Assembly (NCBI GenBank): GCA_039881145.1
Contig: JAYKKI010000038.1
Span: 1,333,001-1,397,000 of the forward strand
Length of the DNA: 64,000 nt
Source of the DNA: Druceiella hillmani
Taxonomy: Eukaryota; Arthropoda; Insecta; Lepidoptera; Hepialidae
Direction: 5' to 3'
Position 1 is the first letter of the stretch. Each line of letters begins with the position of its first letter. A program made the translations under genes and the position numbers. This document shows positions 1-12,934 of this stretch, one piece after another. Below the pieces are notes generated by a model. It was given only the letters and a program-made list of their open reading frames with translations, made no database searches and was not told the origin of the DNA.

Positions 1-175
1 AAATAAGAAAATACGATTCGCCTGCCAGATTTTTAGTGGGAAATAAACCTACCATCAACAGTGACTTGGCCATGAGCAACCTTCTATTTTCGATAAATCT
101 ATAAAATCTAATATGAATGACAATTGTTTGACATACATATGTTAGATATTAAATACATGATACATACATTGAAAC

Positions 176-234
<59 letters not shown>

Positions 235-657
235 CAAATATTTATATATGTTTAACTGCGAGTCTTGATTCTGTTCCCGTTTGAAAAACAATTATTTTAA
301 TTCCTACACTACTCTAGACTTCCCAGAGAAATATATATTTAATAACACCTAATATATTATTTGGAAATAAAGAGAGGGAAGACATTTTTAACATTCTTGA
401 ATAGGTTTTTAAAGGTATATACTATTTGAAATTCTAAAAAAAATATTTCTGAATCCCTTATAAATAATCCCTTTATTCCTCGTACGTCTTTATCTCCCAA
501 AAACGTTTTGATGTTTTTATGATGAGATCATCATATATGGTGAGATCAATTTTTCTTAATCCAATACGCTCAACATTTTGTTTGGTTAAACGTCTATAAA
601 GAGACATTGACGATTAACTCTAAATTTGTTTTGGTTTGGCGCTCTTTATATTTCACA
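1..657. other. AT-rich DNA, no gene seen
   Basis: Frequent stops occur in all frames and no protein or RNA family is recognisable. The only distinct element is the (TA)n tract at 178-232. Confidence 0.6.
178..232. repeat. (TA)n microsatellite
   Basis: Uninterrupted alternating AT of about 55 bp, seen directly. It is self-complementary, so its length is prone to change and to sequencing error. Confidence 0.95.
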
Positions 658-683
658 TATTATTATTATTATTATTATTATTA
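658..683. repeat. (ATT)n microsatellite
   Basis: About eight tandem ATT triplets, seen directly. It lies just upstream of a GC-richer patch. Confidence 0.9.
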
Positions 684-1380
684 ATTTTCATTCTTTGCAG
701 GTGCCCTTTTTTACACCGATGGAAAGTATAAGTTGATTGTTACCCATTAATTCATTTTTGTGTCCGGGACCCACGTCACCAAAAATAGCCCTCTTGATAG
801 CTTCTTTGATGTCTTATGTCGCCAATCTGGAATACATCAGTACTCAAGAAGTACTCTGTGTCCTGGATCAGTATTCACGTACAGTCGCCATTTCTATTGT
901 AACCCTACTTCACGAGGTTGACATTTTACTTAAAAACCTCGCATTTAAACGGTTCTGCTTCTTTTAAATCAGTTAAAGCAGTTCCTCATGCAGCTTCAAT
1001 AGAAGATGTGGAATCGGTGTTTTCCATAGTTGGAGACACCGCTTCTCAGAAAGAACGGTAAACGACTTGGTGCTATGAAGAAAGGCTTCTTCTCTATCAG
1101 AATCTGAGAGACTCGTGTTGATTTGTTGATTTCTCCACCGCTACTGAAACTTCTTGTCTCACAGGCGAGTGTGCAATATCGAGGAGAGGATAGATGTTCT
1201 TAATTGAAGTTGGCGTGAGGCATCCTGAACAATGTGTGTCGTATTATTTATCGTAATGTAGGCTTGTTTGGCAAGCGTAAAGGTCCTCCACAAAGTCTTT
1301 CGAAGATGTATACTCCGCTGCAGAGACTCAAATCATGGTTGAGTTCGTGATATCTGTGTTTTGGCGCCAACTATCAGATT
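684..1380. other. GC-richer patch of unknown origin
   Basis: This stretch is visibly less AT-rich than its surroundings. A frame open on the plus strand at 737-967 (76 codons) matches nothing I know. A pyrimidine tract ending in CAG at about 700 could serve as a splice acceptor, but no matching donor or exon series is visible. Apart from the possible hAT tail listed separately, I cannot assign it. A decayed transposon or an old exon are both possible. Confidence 0.4.
948..1107 (+). pseudogene. possible hAT transposase C-terminal fragment
   Basis: Reading from 948 gives a plus-strand frame containing AVPHAASIEDVESVFSIVG. This resembles the hAT dimerisation region, where a small-residue/Ser segment is followed by a V/ER-[VL]FS motif. 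A one-base shift near 1056 continues as KRLGAMKKGFFSIR and ends at TGA 1105-1107. The basic-RL then hydrophobic pattern is again like the end of hAT proteins. Only about 45 residues can be compared. No DDE residues, BED finger or terminal repeats were found upstream. The assignment rests on pattern recognition and could be chance. If real, it is a frameshifted relic without function. Confidence 0.3.
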
Positions 1381-2552
1381 AGATTTTTACATATTTTCGT
1401 AAGTGAGATTCCCTGCTAGTAAAATTAAACATTGTTATGATAATTTATTTTCATTTCACTTTCATTGCTCTGTATTTTTTATAGTAGCAAGTGCCGGTAA
1501 GTACTACTCAAGTATTATTGATTGTCAATAATACTTCTTATTTTTACAATTCCAAGTTCGATTAGTTCAACCTTAGTAAAACACCTGCATTTTTTTCTTC
1601 CCTTATTTATGTTTCTTGATTTTTATAGCCTTAAAAACTTTTTAATATATTGATGACACAAATTTTAAATTCCAAATTCTTAATGTTTAAACGCAGGCTT
1701 TTCGATAGCACGGAAACACGGTCGCTAAGTAAAAATAACCTAACCTAACCTAACTTACGAAAATGAGTTATTGGCGATAAAAAGTAACAGGGTACTCTAT
1801 TGCATCTAAGATAGGATCTTAAAAGGAGTGCACATCAATTTCTAGAGTTTCATATTGATAATTTGCCTGGACAATAAGCAATTAATGGGAGAAAAAAGGA
1901 ACCTTAGAAAGTGCTAAAAAAATAGACGAATCTAAGAAAATGCGAAAGCAAACCTAGCGAAACCCGGAGACCCCCACATTACATCGACACAGTTTATCCA
2001 TCGGATGTCTTATCAAATAATTAAAGAGTACATGGTTCCGTAATATTTTGTACTGTAGTAAAATAGGTGAAATTAAATACCAGAAGTAAAAAATTAATTT
2101 AATTTTTGTTAGTTAAATTGCGTTATTTTACTAAAGAAAAAATATTATTTGACTATATATTTTTGAGTTATGAAATACTTATTTCTCTTTTCTTTCTAAA
2201 GAAATTACGATAATTATTTTGATAATATTATAATAATTTTTAAGAAACATAAAAAATTATTACATATATTACTTTCCCGCTCAAATCAACTCTGACTCAT
2301 GGATATCATTGATTAATAGATATATTTAGAATTATAGTTGAATTTGTAATAAATAAAGTGATTTATAATTTAATAACCATTTTTTATTTTAAAATACTTT
2401 TTATGAAACACATACAGTACGATACAATCAAAAAGGTTTGTTTCTGGTTTTCTCGTTTTCATATCTATATTACTCAATCCATCTTTACCAAATGCATAAG
2501 AACAGAATGATTTAGGGACTAATGTGGAAAAAATAGAACAAAAAACATAAAG
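1381..2552. other. AT-rich DNA, no gene seen
   Basis: No coding or RNA signature. It contains the short telomere-like array at 1736-1754. Its last 120 bp or so (from about 2430) already align with the old third copy at about 27970, so the ancestral homology begins left of the tandem duplication. Confidence 0.6.
1736..1754 (-). repeat. interstitial TTAGG-type repeat
   Basis: Between three and four tandem TAACC pentamers, i.e. GGTTA on the minus strand. (TTAGG)n is the ancestral insect telomere repeat. This tract is very short and internal, so it is a telomere-like motif rather than a chromosome end. Confidence 0.6.
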
Positions 2553-3530
2553 TTCTAGCGCTTCTAATGCTACTGCCGTGACGCTGCAACTAATTTATTT
2601 TAGTAATTGATTACTTCATTTAGTACATAATTTTGAGTAATCTGCAGACGAAGTAGTAGGTAAAAACAAGTAATATTATAAAAACAAGTAATATTTAATA
2701 TCATAATTCAATAAAAGCATCGTAATACTCTTTAAATGTTTAAACCGGTACCTGGCTACATATGGAACTTTCGTGAGGCAACTTCAACTTTTACTCAGCA
2801 GATTTAGTTTTAATTACCGTCATCTTCACTATTGTGATAAGCGCGCCATTTCTTCTGTGCATTGTAAGCTTGACAGTTTACCTTTCCTATTCCTTGACAA
2901 CAAATATATTAAATGAACGAACTGGTCTTGTGACTATATCCTCTTTTATTACATAGTTTTTATTTCATTCCTTTCAACAATCATTATCATTTGTCAATAT
3001 TCGTATGTATACATTTTTATAAACTTTTTTGAAACTTCGATGTTAACGAAAATTTTAGACCACATCACCCATAGTTAAAATATTAAAAAAAATTTGTGAT
3101 AAAATTATATAAGGTTGCAAACAAAACATCATAATTCTGACAGGATTGTTTCTCCCTTTCAGCTTTAAAAGAAAGAGCTGAAGCTCGTACGTTGACATTT
3201 TAGTCGTTCGTATGGAAAATGCTATTTTAAATGTCGTTCACATTACAGTTTTTGTGCTGTACCTATGAAAGATTTAATTTAAAATCTTTGAACGATCTGT
3301 TTCAAACTTTTCGACCAAAAAATTATTATAAAGTGGGTACTTATAAATCAAAATATTTTAAAATTAGTTTACATTAGAGTACATTAGTTGAATAATTTAA
3401 AGATGTTTGCCCTTGTGTTACATTTAAAGAAAAATTGATTAAAATGACAAGTATCTATCAATATATTAGTTCCCTGCTAAACTTTTAACTTCTTAAATTT
3501 TCTAACCTATATAAGACCCACTTACTGCAA

Positions 3531-3853
3531 TGAATTCTTACATCTTCTTTCTGTTTATATGTTATATAGACAAATGTATACAGGTATATTTAAAATATCT
3601 GTATAACATTTAAAAATGATAAAGAAAATTAAATGTTATTTTGCACGACTTATTAAATGTTCTTTTGCACGAAATATTCTTTTGAATATAATACGATTGT
3701 AATTCATATATTTAAAAACGGAAAAAAAAATAATCTAAGTCGTGCAAAAGAACATTTCATTTTCTTTATCATATTTAAATGTTATACAAATATTTTAAAT
3801 ATACCTGGATACATTTGTACAACATATAAATAGAAAAAAGATATAAGAATTCA
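3531..3853. repeat. foldback (inverted repeat), unit 1
   Basis: A left arm (about 3531-3651) is followed by a right arm (about 3736-3853) that is its imperfect reverse complement: TGAATTCTTA... pairs with ...TAAGAATTCA, and GCACGACTTA with TAAGTCGTGC. Arms are about 118 bp with scattered mismatches, around an 85-bp spacer that holds an extra partial copy of the AAATGTTCTTTTGCACGA segment. It resembles a hairpin-type MITE. However, the old third copy has only the left arm, so a local inverted duplication explains it better. Confidence 0.85.
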
Positions 3854-5271
3854 TCTACGATGAACATTTGCCTTGTCCTCTCGAATGTATCTAACATGAA
3901 AAATAAAAAAGGAGCCTCCTAAAATATTTTGTCATAAATACATGCCAGATAGTAGTATGCACTGTATTGAATTGTTTAAAATAACGTCGCAGGTTTTTCC
4001 TTAGTTCCACCTCATTCTCTCGAAAATTATACTATTGATAATTAATCATCTCAATACGTTTTATTCTCGAAGTACGGGTGTAGTGAAATGTGGTTCCCCT
4101 TTAAATGAGGATAAAGATATAATTCTCAAGACTTATTTAAAAAGTCCTAAACAGTAAATGAAATACATAAACGATAAAAGTAATGCAATACAAATGGTAT
4201 AATTTCTCTTAAAAGTTATCAAAGTTACTAAATTAAAACAATTCCACGTAATTATTCAGCCCCATTCTAGCCCTACTTGTTGTAGTAAATAATATAAGTA
4301 AATCCTGGATATGTAATCAATAAAGTACAAAATACCGTAACGTTATTTTGTGTGAACGTAAATCACAATCGTTATTAAATATCGACATTCACCCGGTAAT
4401 TGCATCAACGTAACGGAAAAGTATTAAGGACGCAAACTCTTTGTAACGCTCCATTTAGTGTCGGGATGACTGCGAATAAAGGAAATAAATTTATATTGAT
4501 GTTGTACATACATTTCTGTCATTGTATTAATGCTCTACTTATATTTTTATACACAATGGAAACAACATCTTTTATATTATTAATTGCAGTATATTTAATA
4601 ATTAATACATTAAATAATAATAATAATAGTTCTCGTTTTATATTGTATTTGACCTACTAAATAGGATAACTTCTTGTATCGGTATACTACGTTTTTATAA
4701 TTTATGTACAAAACCCAACCCAAAGTGATAACTTAAGGTTTCTATAAAATTAATAAATATGACAAAACGATTAATTAATTTCTTTGTTTTCTACATACTT
4801 TAGTTTATTTACAATCCTTTTTAACTTAGATAATACATTAAAAATTTAAAATATTTCCATTGTTCCTGTGTTCTGTGTTTTTGATCATACTGTTGTTTCA
4901 TGGAACAAACCAAAATAACGGACGAAGATACTGAGTACAAATACTTAGCAATATCCTATGGTCGTGTAACTAACATCTCTTTTCATTACCAACATCTAGA
5001 AAGAAATTACAATCTAACTTTCCGACAATATTCTAATGCTTTATATTTGACTGCTGTCTCTTCCTTACGTGTCTGTTATTAATCCTAGTAGAATGTGTAA
5101 TTTATCCTTTGTAATAAATATGAAAGGTCAAGTTCTTTTTTTCACTAAAATATGTAAATATCTAATTACTTTCTTGTTGTAATTATACTTAAAAGAAAAA
5201 TATCACATCGATTCAAAAACTTAGATTTTCGCACATCATAATTTTGTAACGAGGGTCTTACTAGAGGGTCT

Positions 5272-5298
5272 TAACACATACGTGCAACGTATGTGTTA
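5272..5298. repeat. short perfect hairpin, unit 1
   Basis: TAACACATACGT and its exact reverse complement are separated by GCA. The same structure is at 14353-14379 in unit 2. The corresponding site near 30745 in the old third copy is diverged and no longer pairs well. No run of T follows that would suggest a terminator. Confidence 0.7.
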
Positions 5299-5667
5299 GT
5301 ACTTTCTTATGCTTACATAAGACAAAATATTAATGATAAATGGATAAAATATTTGCTCTAGAAATATATATTCTTCATTTAGTTCGTCAAGGAAGTAATT
5401 CTGTAAATAAATGTTAATGTCATTAAAGCATTCGTTTCATAGATTTCATTAATTGTAAATGATAGAATGACAGTTCTATTAAGCACTGGATGAAATCAAT
5501 CGTCTTTTCTATATTGTTGCTGGCAATTAATCTTTAGAAAGAGAATAGCAACCCTTAGGAAGCACACTCAGCTCATTGCCTTGATAAAAAATATCTGCTT
5601 ATGTGTACATTGATCCGTATTAACTGAATTAACAGGAAATGTTTATAAACTTTGTTTTGTTGTAAAC

Positions 5668-5752
5668 TTTCATAGTATTGAACTTTTTGACAATAATATT
5701 GAATTTTTTGACCATAATATAAAAGTTTTCATAGTATTGAATTTTTTGACCC
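5668..5752. repeat. short imperfect tandem repeat
   Basis: The motif TCATAGTATTGAA(C/T)TTTTTGAC appears at about 5669 and 5728, with a partial copy between (about 5695-5713). The same array is present in unit 2 about 9081 bp downstream. Confidence 0.75.
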
Positions 5753-6451
5753 AAAAAATAGAGTTTAACCAGTTTGTCGGGTTGAGAGAATTATTCAGCT
5801 TTCCTTGAAAGCTCGATGCTTGAGGTTCAAGTTTTTTTTTGCTGCCACAGCTTCAAGTTTAAATTAGATATAGTGCGCTGAGCTCGATATCTCCTTCTTA
5901 ACATTATAGTCTAATCGTCTGTTGTAACACAAGTTATATCATTTAGCATTATAAAATAAAACAGTATAATTTCCAAGCTCTAACAAGAAAAACTTTCTTA
6001 ATAAATGCACCTGGTTTATTTTATTTTAGTCTGACCAAAGCTCCAGATTGATGACCCATAAAAAATTTCAAGCTTTTACCACTCAAAAATTTATAATAAA
6101 ACTGTCTATATTAATTTTATTATTCTTTTTGTACATTAGCTAAAATTTTAAAAACTGAACAATCAGTCAATCAAGATCTCCTACGTCTCACCTCATAGAA
6201 GAAAACGGCAATATTATACTGAAAAAAAAGAAAGACCTTTTAAATATTTACAAACGTTTCAACTTAATTTAAATAAATACAATTAAAACGAATTACAAGT
6301 TAAAGATGTACAAAACTGTATGTAATACGTGATTTGCTCAGATTCTGTGGTAAAACAGAATGCTTAACCAATACGGTTACTCATAAAAATTATCTGACTC
6401 ATAAAAATTACAATAGCAAAAAGATTTATCCTCCTGTTTTTAAGTTTATAA

Positions 6452-6649
6452 ATGTATACTTCCATTTCCTTCACATACCCGACTTTCCCCTGTCCCCATC
6501 CGCATTCTCCATATACTTCTAAAATTATCTCGGCACTAGGGCCACTGCCATCGTTTGACCCGATGCGTCTGATAAGAGTGTTACTGTCTTCAGGTTGTTC
6601 GGAACAGGAAAAATCCAGAAAAGTAGTACATTTTACTTCCAAAAAATAA
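6452..6649 (-). other. GC-richer exon-like patch, unit 1
   Basis: This is the only clearly GC-richer stretch in the 9-kb unit. On the minus strand it is open through 6364-6642 (92 codons) and includes VYGECGWGQGK. The diverged third copy at 32195-32395 has the related VYEMCGWDRGK in a matching frame, though that frame needs shifts elsewhere. On the plus strand both copies are also open from the same ATGTATACTT start, so the coding strand is not settled. No domain is recognised. It could be a relic exon or part of an unnamed interspersed repeat. Confidence 0.35.
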
Positions 6650-7950
6650 TAAAATTACAAATCTAGTTTATAAGAGAAATCAAAACCAATTAAAAAGAGA
6701 ATTAAACATTTAAAATAAAACAATAAATATGTAAATGAACAACAGGTAACAGACAAAAGCTAAAAAAGCAAAAAATAAACCATATTTCTTCAACGCTCAA
6801 CCGAAGAAACATATTTGAAGTACCGTCCGTAAATTAACGACAAAAACAATTAAAGTGCAAAACTGACTGGAAAAAAGCATTTCTGTACATGAAATTGTCC
6901 TCCGTTAAAGAAAACAAAAAATATGCGACTTTTTAAAGATATAAGTTATTAGAAACCTGTACCATCCAAAAGTGATAGAGCCAAATTACCTGTTAAACAC
7001 TTATAAATAATTAAAATGATTATACTATAATATTCTGAACAAGAAAATTTAAATTAAAATGTTATTAGGAAAAATATGTTTCGCATAAAAATAACTTACG
7101 GTCACAATTAAATAACGATACTAATTTAATAATCATATGAAATTAATTGTAAGGTATTCGCATTGAATTAAAAATATTTTGAATAACAGCAGTAATTATT
7201 TGTTTCATTTTCAATTTATTACCGAAAATTAAACATTAAAAAAATTATGTGTATATTACCGAGAGAATTATCATTGCTGCATATGTAATTAACATAATAT
7301 TTCAAACTTAATTCGATACGAGCAACTTCAACATGGATATCCTGTTATATTTGTAATTTCGTTCTTGAATATTCTGAAATAAAACGAACAATAATTTTTC
7401 TACATCAAACTGTAACAACATACTTCTGGAGGAGTGCAAAACAAATAACTTCAGGAGAGTCATACGACTGCGGCCAATCGAGAGCTTTACATCCCTCGTT
7501 CCCATCAACCCTTCCTATCCGCTTTGAACGGGAAGGGCAAATAAAAAAGGGCAATAGAATTTAATATCGCGTACCGAATTTTAATATCGTGAAATACTCT
7601 GTGTTTTATTCATTGGCTTTTTAATTTCATCAAAGGCAACCGTTTTTAATTGCAGCAGTTTTATTTCATATTAGGTAAGGCAACAACCTCTGGTGTTTTA
7701 TATTTATAGCATATTTTTATTAGCAGAAATGTCCTGGAAATAAATTCGTTGAATCTACTGTATAAAACATGACGCTTTCCGCTTCACTTCAATCTGCATA
7801 TATATTAATATTAATGTTTTTTTCAGACTTGGTTTAATTTCAAAGAAATCCTTAGACTTTTACAAAGAATATTTGGGTCTGTAATAGGAATGTTAGATTC
7901 AATATAAAAAATCGATTATTGAAAATCAATTATTTTCTTTCAATTCAAAA

Positions 7951-8053
<103 letters not shown>

Positions 8054-11000
8054 TATATTTAATAGATTTTTCCACAAAGATCGATTGTTTTGTTTTATAC
8101 TAAAATCCATTTTAAAATCTATCTTTATTTCCCTTTCTCTTCTTAGTAAATCAAATTAAACGCCTGAAATATCCATAGGGACAGCTTTGTTAATTAAATT
8201 AAATCTACAATATTGCATATCTCTCTGGAGCAGCAAGTAGCGAGGAGTGATAAATTTAGTAATTGTGGAACTGGACCACGTATAAAGTTGACCTCAGTAC
8301 CATTATTTAAAAACTGGCTGTGAAAAAATGTATTTTTCTTTAATCGATATTTTTATCATTCGATAATTTTTTCACGTCCTTAATCTATGATTGTAAATAT
8401 AGATATAACAGAATATTCACAAAAATATATCATATACAAAACGAACAGTATTTATCCAAACTCAACTTAATCTTGCTCAACTCGGTTGCAAGTATTACCG
8501 GTGTTTTACATTTAGTACTTTTAACTTCATTCATTCGTTTATTTGTTAATATATTTAATGCGTATTTTTTCAAAAAATAAGTTCCCATTTCTTCTTATAT
8601 CTCTCTCATTGCTAACTTCGTGTCTTAATGTAATATATACTTATTTATAATATTTACTGCATATTACCCGATTTAAACATACATCTACACTTCGAAGGTT
8701 GTTTAAATACATTTCACCTATTATTTGTAGTAGCCTAATATGGAATAATATTTTGTACTTCATATATTTAAATGTAATTATATAAGCAAATTATTTCTCT
8801 CCTTATTTTGTTGCGATTTTGTAATGGAAAGTGCCTTTTTGGCATCTACGTTGCAAACAAACTATCTATGTTTTTTTTATATATACGAGCAAAATGATAC
8901 GAAGTAACAAGAAAATGCATTGCCGTGAAATATGAATATTTTCTATTTGGAAAATCTACCCACCTAACTATTTTATATAGTATTATTTTCTGTAATTTCC
9001 TAACACTTAAAAAATCAACACAAACTTCTTCTGACACGCAGTGAAAGATTGCGAAACTCGCCTGTCGTGCAATTACCTTACATTGAAACATTACTGCAAA
9101 ATTACTTGTATTTAACTAATATAGTCATTAAGGAGATTACAAACCCCAATATATTTCAGACGCTGTTTTAAACGTCAACATCCATGTTTCGATACGATGT
9201 AGGGCAATTGAAAAGTTCATCACGTGGAGTTCATCAAGAAAGAAAGGTCGATTTGCTTACCATTCCAGCACAGGCGCCATTAAAAAACCGTTCATGGTAC
9301 TTTTAGATTTTTTTTTCCTGGATGATTAGGTGTATAAGTATCAATAAAAGCTACTAAATCTATTCTAATGTCAGAACAATAATGTGAGAGTATTTCTATT
9401 TACGTATAACATAAATTAAAGAATTGTTCACAAAATATTTTCGTCCATGAGAAAACAAAGTCACAAGATATGAAAATTTCATAAAAATGTGGACATTGTC
9501 GCGAAATATTCTCTAATCTATGTATTAGAAATAAGGACAGCGTCAACCCGTCGGTAAAATCTAGTTAATATATTGCTGATAAGTCTTTGTCTCATTTTGT
9601 TATGAAATTTATCAAAAATATGTTAAAGTTTACAATTTATAACTGTGTTAAGCATGAATCAGAATCACGATCCGTCAAAATAATTTTTCTTCATCGTCTA
9701 GTTAGAACATAGAAGTAATACTTTTCTTTAAATGAGACGTCAATGTCCATGACTCGATGACTCTCAAGAGCATATCTCGATTATCTATCATAATACACTA
9801 ACGGAGAAAGTTAAATATCTTCGCGACAGAAGTAAAACTAATCCAGGTAATTATATTTTAGCGGGTATTTATCAGCAAATGCGATGCTCGTGTAAATGCT
9901 AAAATACATTTAACGAAAGAAGTTTATTGGATATTTATGAAATGTTATTTATAAAGGTATCGTTAATATATTAACGAATAAAACACTGGAAGATCGATTA
10001 CATTTTAAAAATGAATATAGTCTTATATTTAACATATTGATGCAATCAATAATCCCAAATATGGACAGAAGACACCTCGTGATGGAGTTTAAATTTTTCA
10101 ATTGGAAAATATAAACCAGATAACTTAATACCAAATTTACTTAAAGCCTTTGCCATAAGAGAGTGTTCGATTTTTTGGTTAACATATATTGAATAATATT
10201 TCAATGTATAAATTTATCTAAAAATTGTTATGAAAACAATGAATACCATTTTTATTGAAATTATTTCACTCCGAACAACTATTGCCAAATTTTACGGATA
10301 TCCTAAGTAAATTTCAATATTGCACTGAGTTATAAAGTAACGTGTAACATTTCCTTCATGGATTATTTCATATTACATCAAAGATTTTAGAGAGAAATAC
10401 CTAATTGTCTAAAATTATATTTAAGCTCTTTTAAATTGAATGATTTGCTTTCATGCTCAAACATGAATTTGTAATGACGATCTCAAAATTACCACTGATG
10501 TCTTATTACACAGATAATGTTTTAAATTGACTGTATAAATATATTCTTTATTCTCAATTTTATCCCTTTAGAATATGTATATGACCTAATTTAAACCCAA
10601 TAGACTTCTAAAAATATCCCTAATAACTAAAATCAGTAATTCTCATTTCAAAAATTAAAATTGAATAAAGCTTTACACAGAATAATTATTATATCATGAC
10701 AGAAGGTGAATCTCTTCAAAAATTTGATATTGATTTAAATTTAAATATATCGTTATCAAATATTTAATAATGTTAATAATGAATTATTTCAATTCCATTG
10801 ATGAAAAAAATCCATGGATCGTGAATACCATCTATATTCAAAAATACTCAAATCATTGTCTAACAGAACATATCCTGCAAAGCTAATAGTCGAGGACAGA
10901 TGAATTATGTTGAAAGGAATTTACGCTATTTAAAAGGATAATTTTCCTGGCTTAAATGACAGTAAAATAAATTATGTTACTCATTTTTATACTAATTGTA

Positions 11001-12611
11001 TTATTTCCGAAAATAGTAGTAATCGATGAAAGTTATTTAAACGAAGAATAACTCAGCCTCAAGCGATTCGATGAAAATGAAAAAAAAACTATAGAGCCAA
11101 ATTGTTGAGTTGCTGGTCTACTATATATCTACTTGTATGTAAGTAGGCATGTTTAGAAATATCTGCAAGTAAAATATACTTTCTAGTGTTATCTCGGTTT
11201 GCGCAATCGATTGCACTCTACCACAATACCGATTTTTACTGATTTCTTTGACAACTAGAGATTTTTCCTTCTGCGATAAATCACTTAATACAACAATTAA
11301 AAAAAATGTATCTATCAGATTATATATTTAAAATTTTTGCATTAAAATAACAAGCGAATTATTTACATTATGGGTAATTATAACCATACTTGTGTTATTT
11401 ATTTGTTTTTTTTTTCAAGCAAATAAATTTAATAAGCAATTTTGTATCAGAAATGAAAAAAAGTATAAACTGACAAATATTTTAGATGAGCCTTAATAAG
11501 CCTCAGCCGTCCATGCATTTAATACTGAGCGCATTTATCTATGGGCAGCAATCAGAAAAATGGCTTGGTCTTTACAAACAGCTGATGTCTTCAGAGCTGA
11601 GGGTCTTGTATTAAACAAGAAACGGAGGTAAATTTCTAGCGCTTCTAATGCTACTGCCGTGACGCTGCAACTAATTTATTTTAGTAATTGATTACTTCAT
11701 TTAGTACATAATTTTGAGTAATCTGCAGACGAAGTAGTAGGTAAAAACAAGTAATATTATAAAAACAAGTAATATTTAATATCATAATTCAATAAAAGCA
11801 TCGTAATACTCTTTAAATGTTTAAACCGGTACCTGGCTACATATGGAACTTTCGTGAGGCAACTTCAACTTTTACTCAGCAGATTTAGTTTTAATTACCG
11901 TCATCTTCACTATTGTGATAAGCGCGCCATTTCTTCTGTGCATTGTAAGCTTGACAGTTTACCTTTCCTATTCCTTGACAACAAATATATTAAATGAACG
12001 AACTGGTCTTGTGACTATATCCTCTTTTATTACATAGTTTTTATTTCATTCCTTTCAACAATCATTATCATTTGTCAATATTCGTATGTATACATTTTTA
12101 TAAACTTTTTTGAAACTTCGATGTTAACGAAAATTTTAGACCACATCACCCATAGTTAAAATATTAAAAAAAATTTGTGATAAAATTATATAAGGTTGCA
12201 AACAAAACATCATAATTCTGACAGGATTGTTTCTCCCTTTCAGCTTTAAAAGAAAGAGCTGAAGCTCGTACGTTGACATTTTAGTCGTTCGTATGGAAAA
12301 TGCTATTTTAAATGTCGTTCACATTACAGTTTTTGTGCTGTACCTATGAAAGATTTAATTTAAAATCTTTGAACGATCTGTTTCAAACTTTTCGACCAAA
12401 AAATTATTATAAAGTGGGTACTTATAAATCAAAATATTTTAAAATTAGTTTACATTAGAGTACATTAGTTGAATAATTTAAAGATGTTTGCCCTTGTGTT
12501 ACATTTAAAGAAAAATTGATTAAAATGACAAGTATCTATCAATATATTAGTTCCCTGCTAAACTTTTAACTTCTTAAATTTTCTAACCTATATAAGACCC
12601 ACTTACTGCAA

Positions 12612-12934
12612 TGAATTCTTACATCTTCTTTCTGTTTATATGTTATATAGACAAATGTATACAGGTATATTTAAAATATCTGTATAACATTTAAAAATGA
12701 TAAAGAAAATTAAATGTTATTTTGCACGACTTATTAAATGTTCTTTTGCACGAAATATTCTTTTGAATATAATACGATTGTAATTCATATATTTAAAAAC
12801 GGAAAAAAAAATAATCTAAGTCGTGCAAAAGAACATTTCATTTTCTTTATCATATTTAAATGTTATACAAATATTTTAAATATACCTGGATACATTTGTA
12901 CAACATATAAATAGAAAAAAGATATAAGAATTCA
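12612..12934. repeat. foldback (inverted repeat), unit 2
   Basis: Copy of the structure at 3531-3853 with the same arms and spacer. Its presence in both units shows that the inverted duplication predates the 9-kb tandem duplication. Confidence 0.85.

Noticed and set aside
4400..4660. 86-codon frame present identically at 13481-13741
   Set aside because: Its identity only reflects the recent 9-kb duplication. It is not preserved in the old third copy and has no motif.
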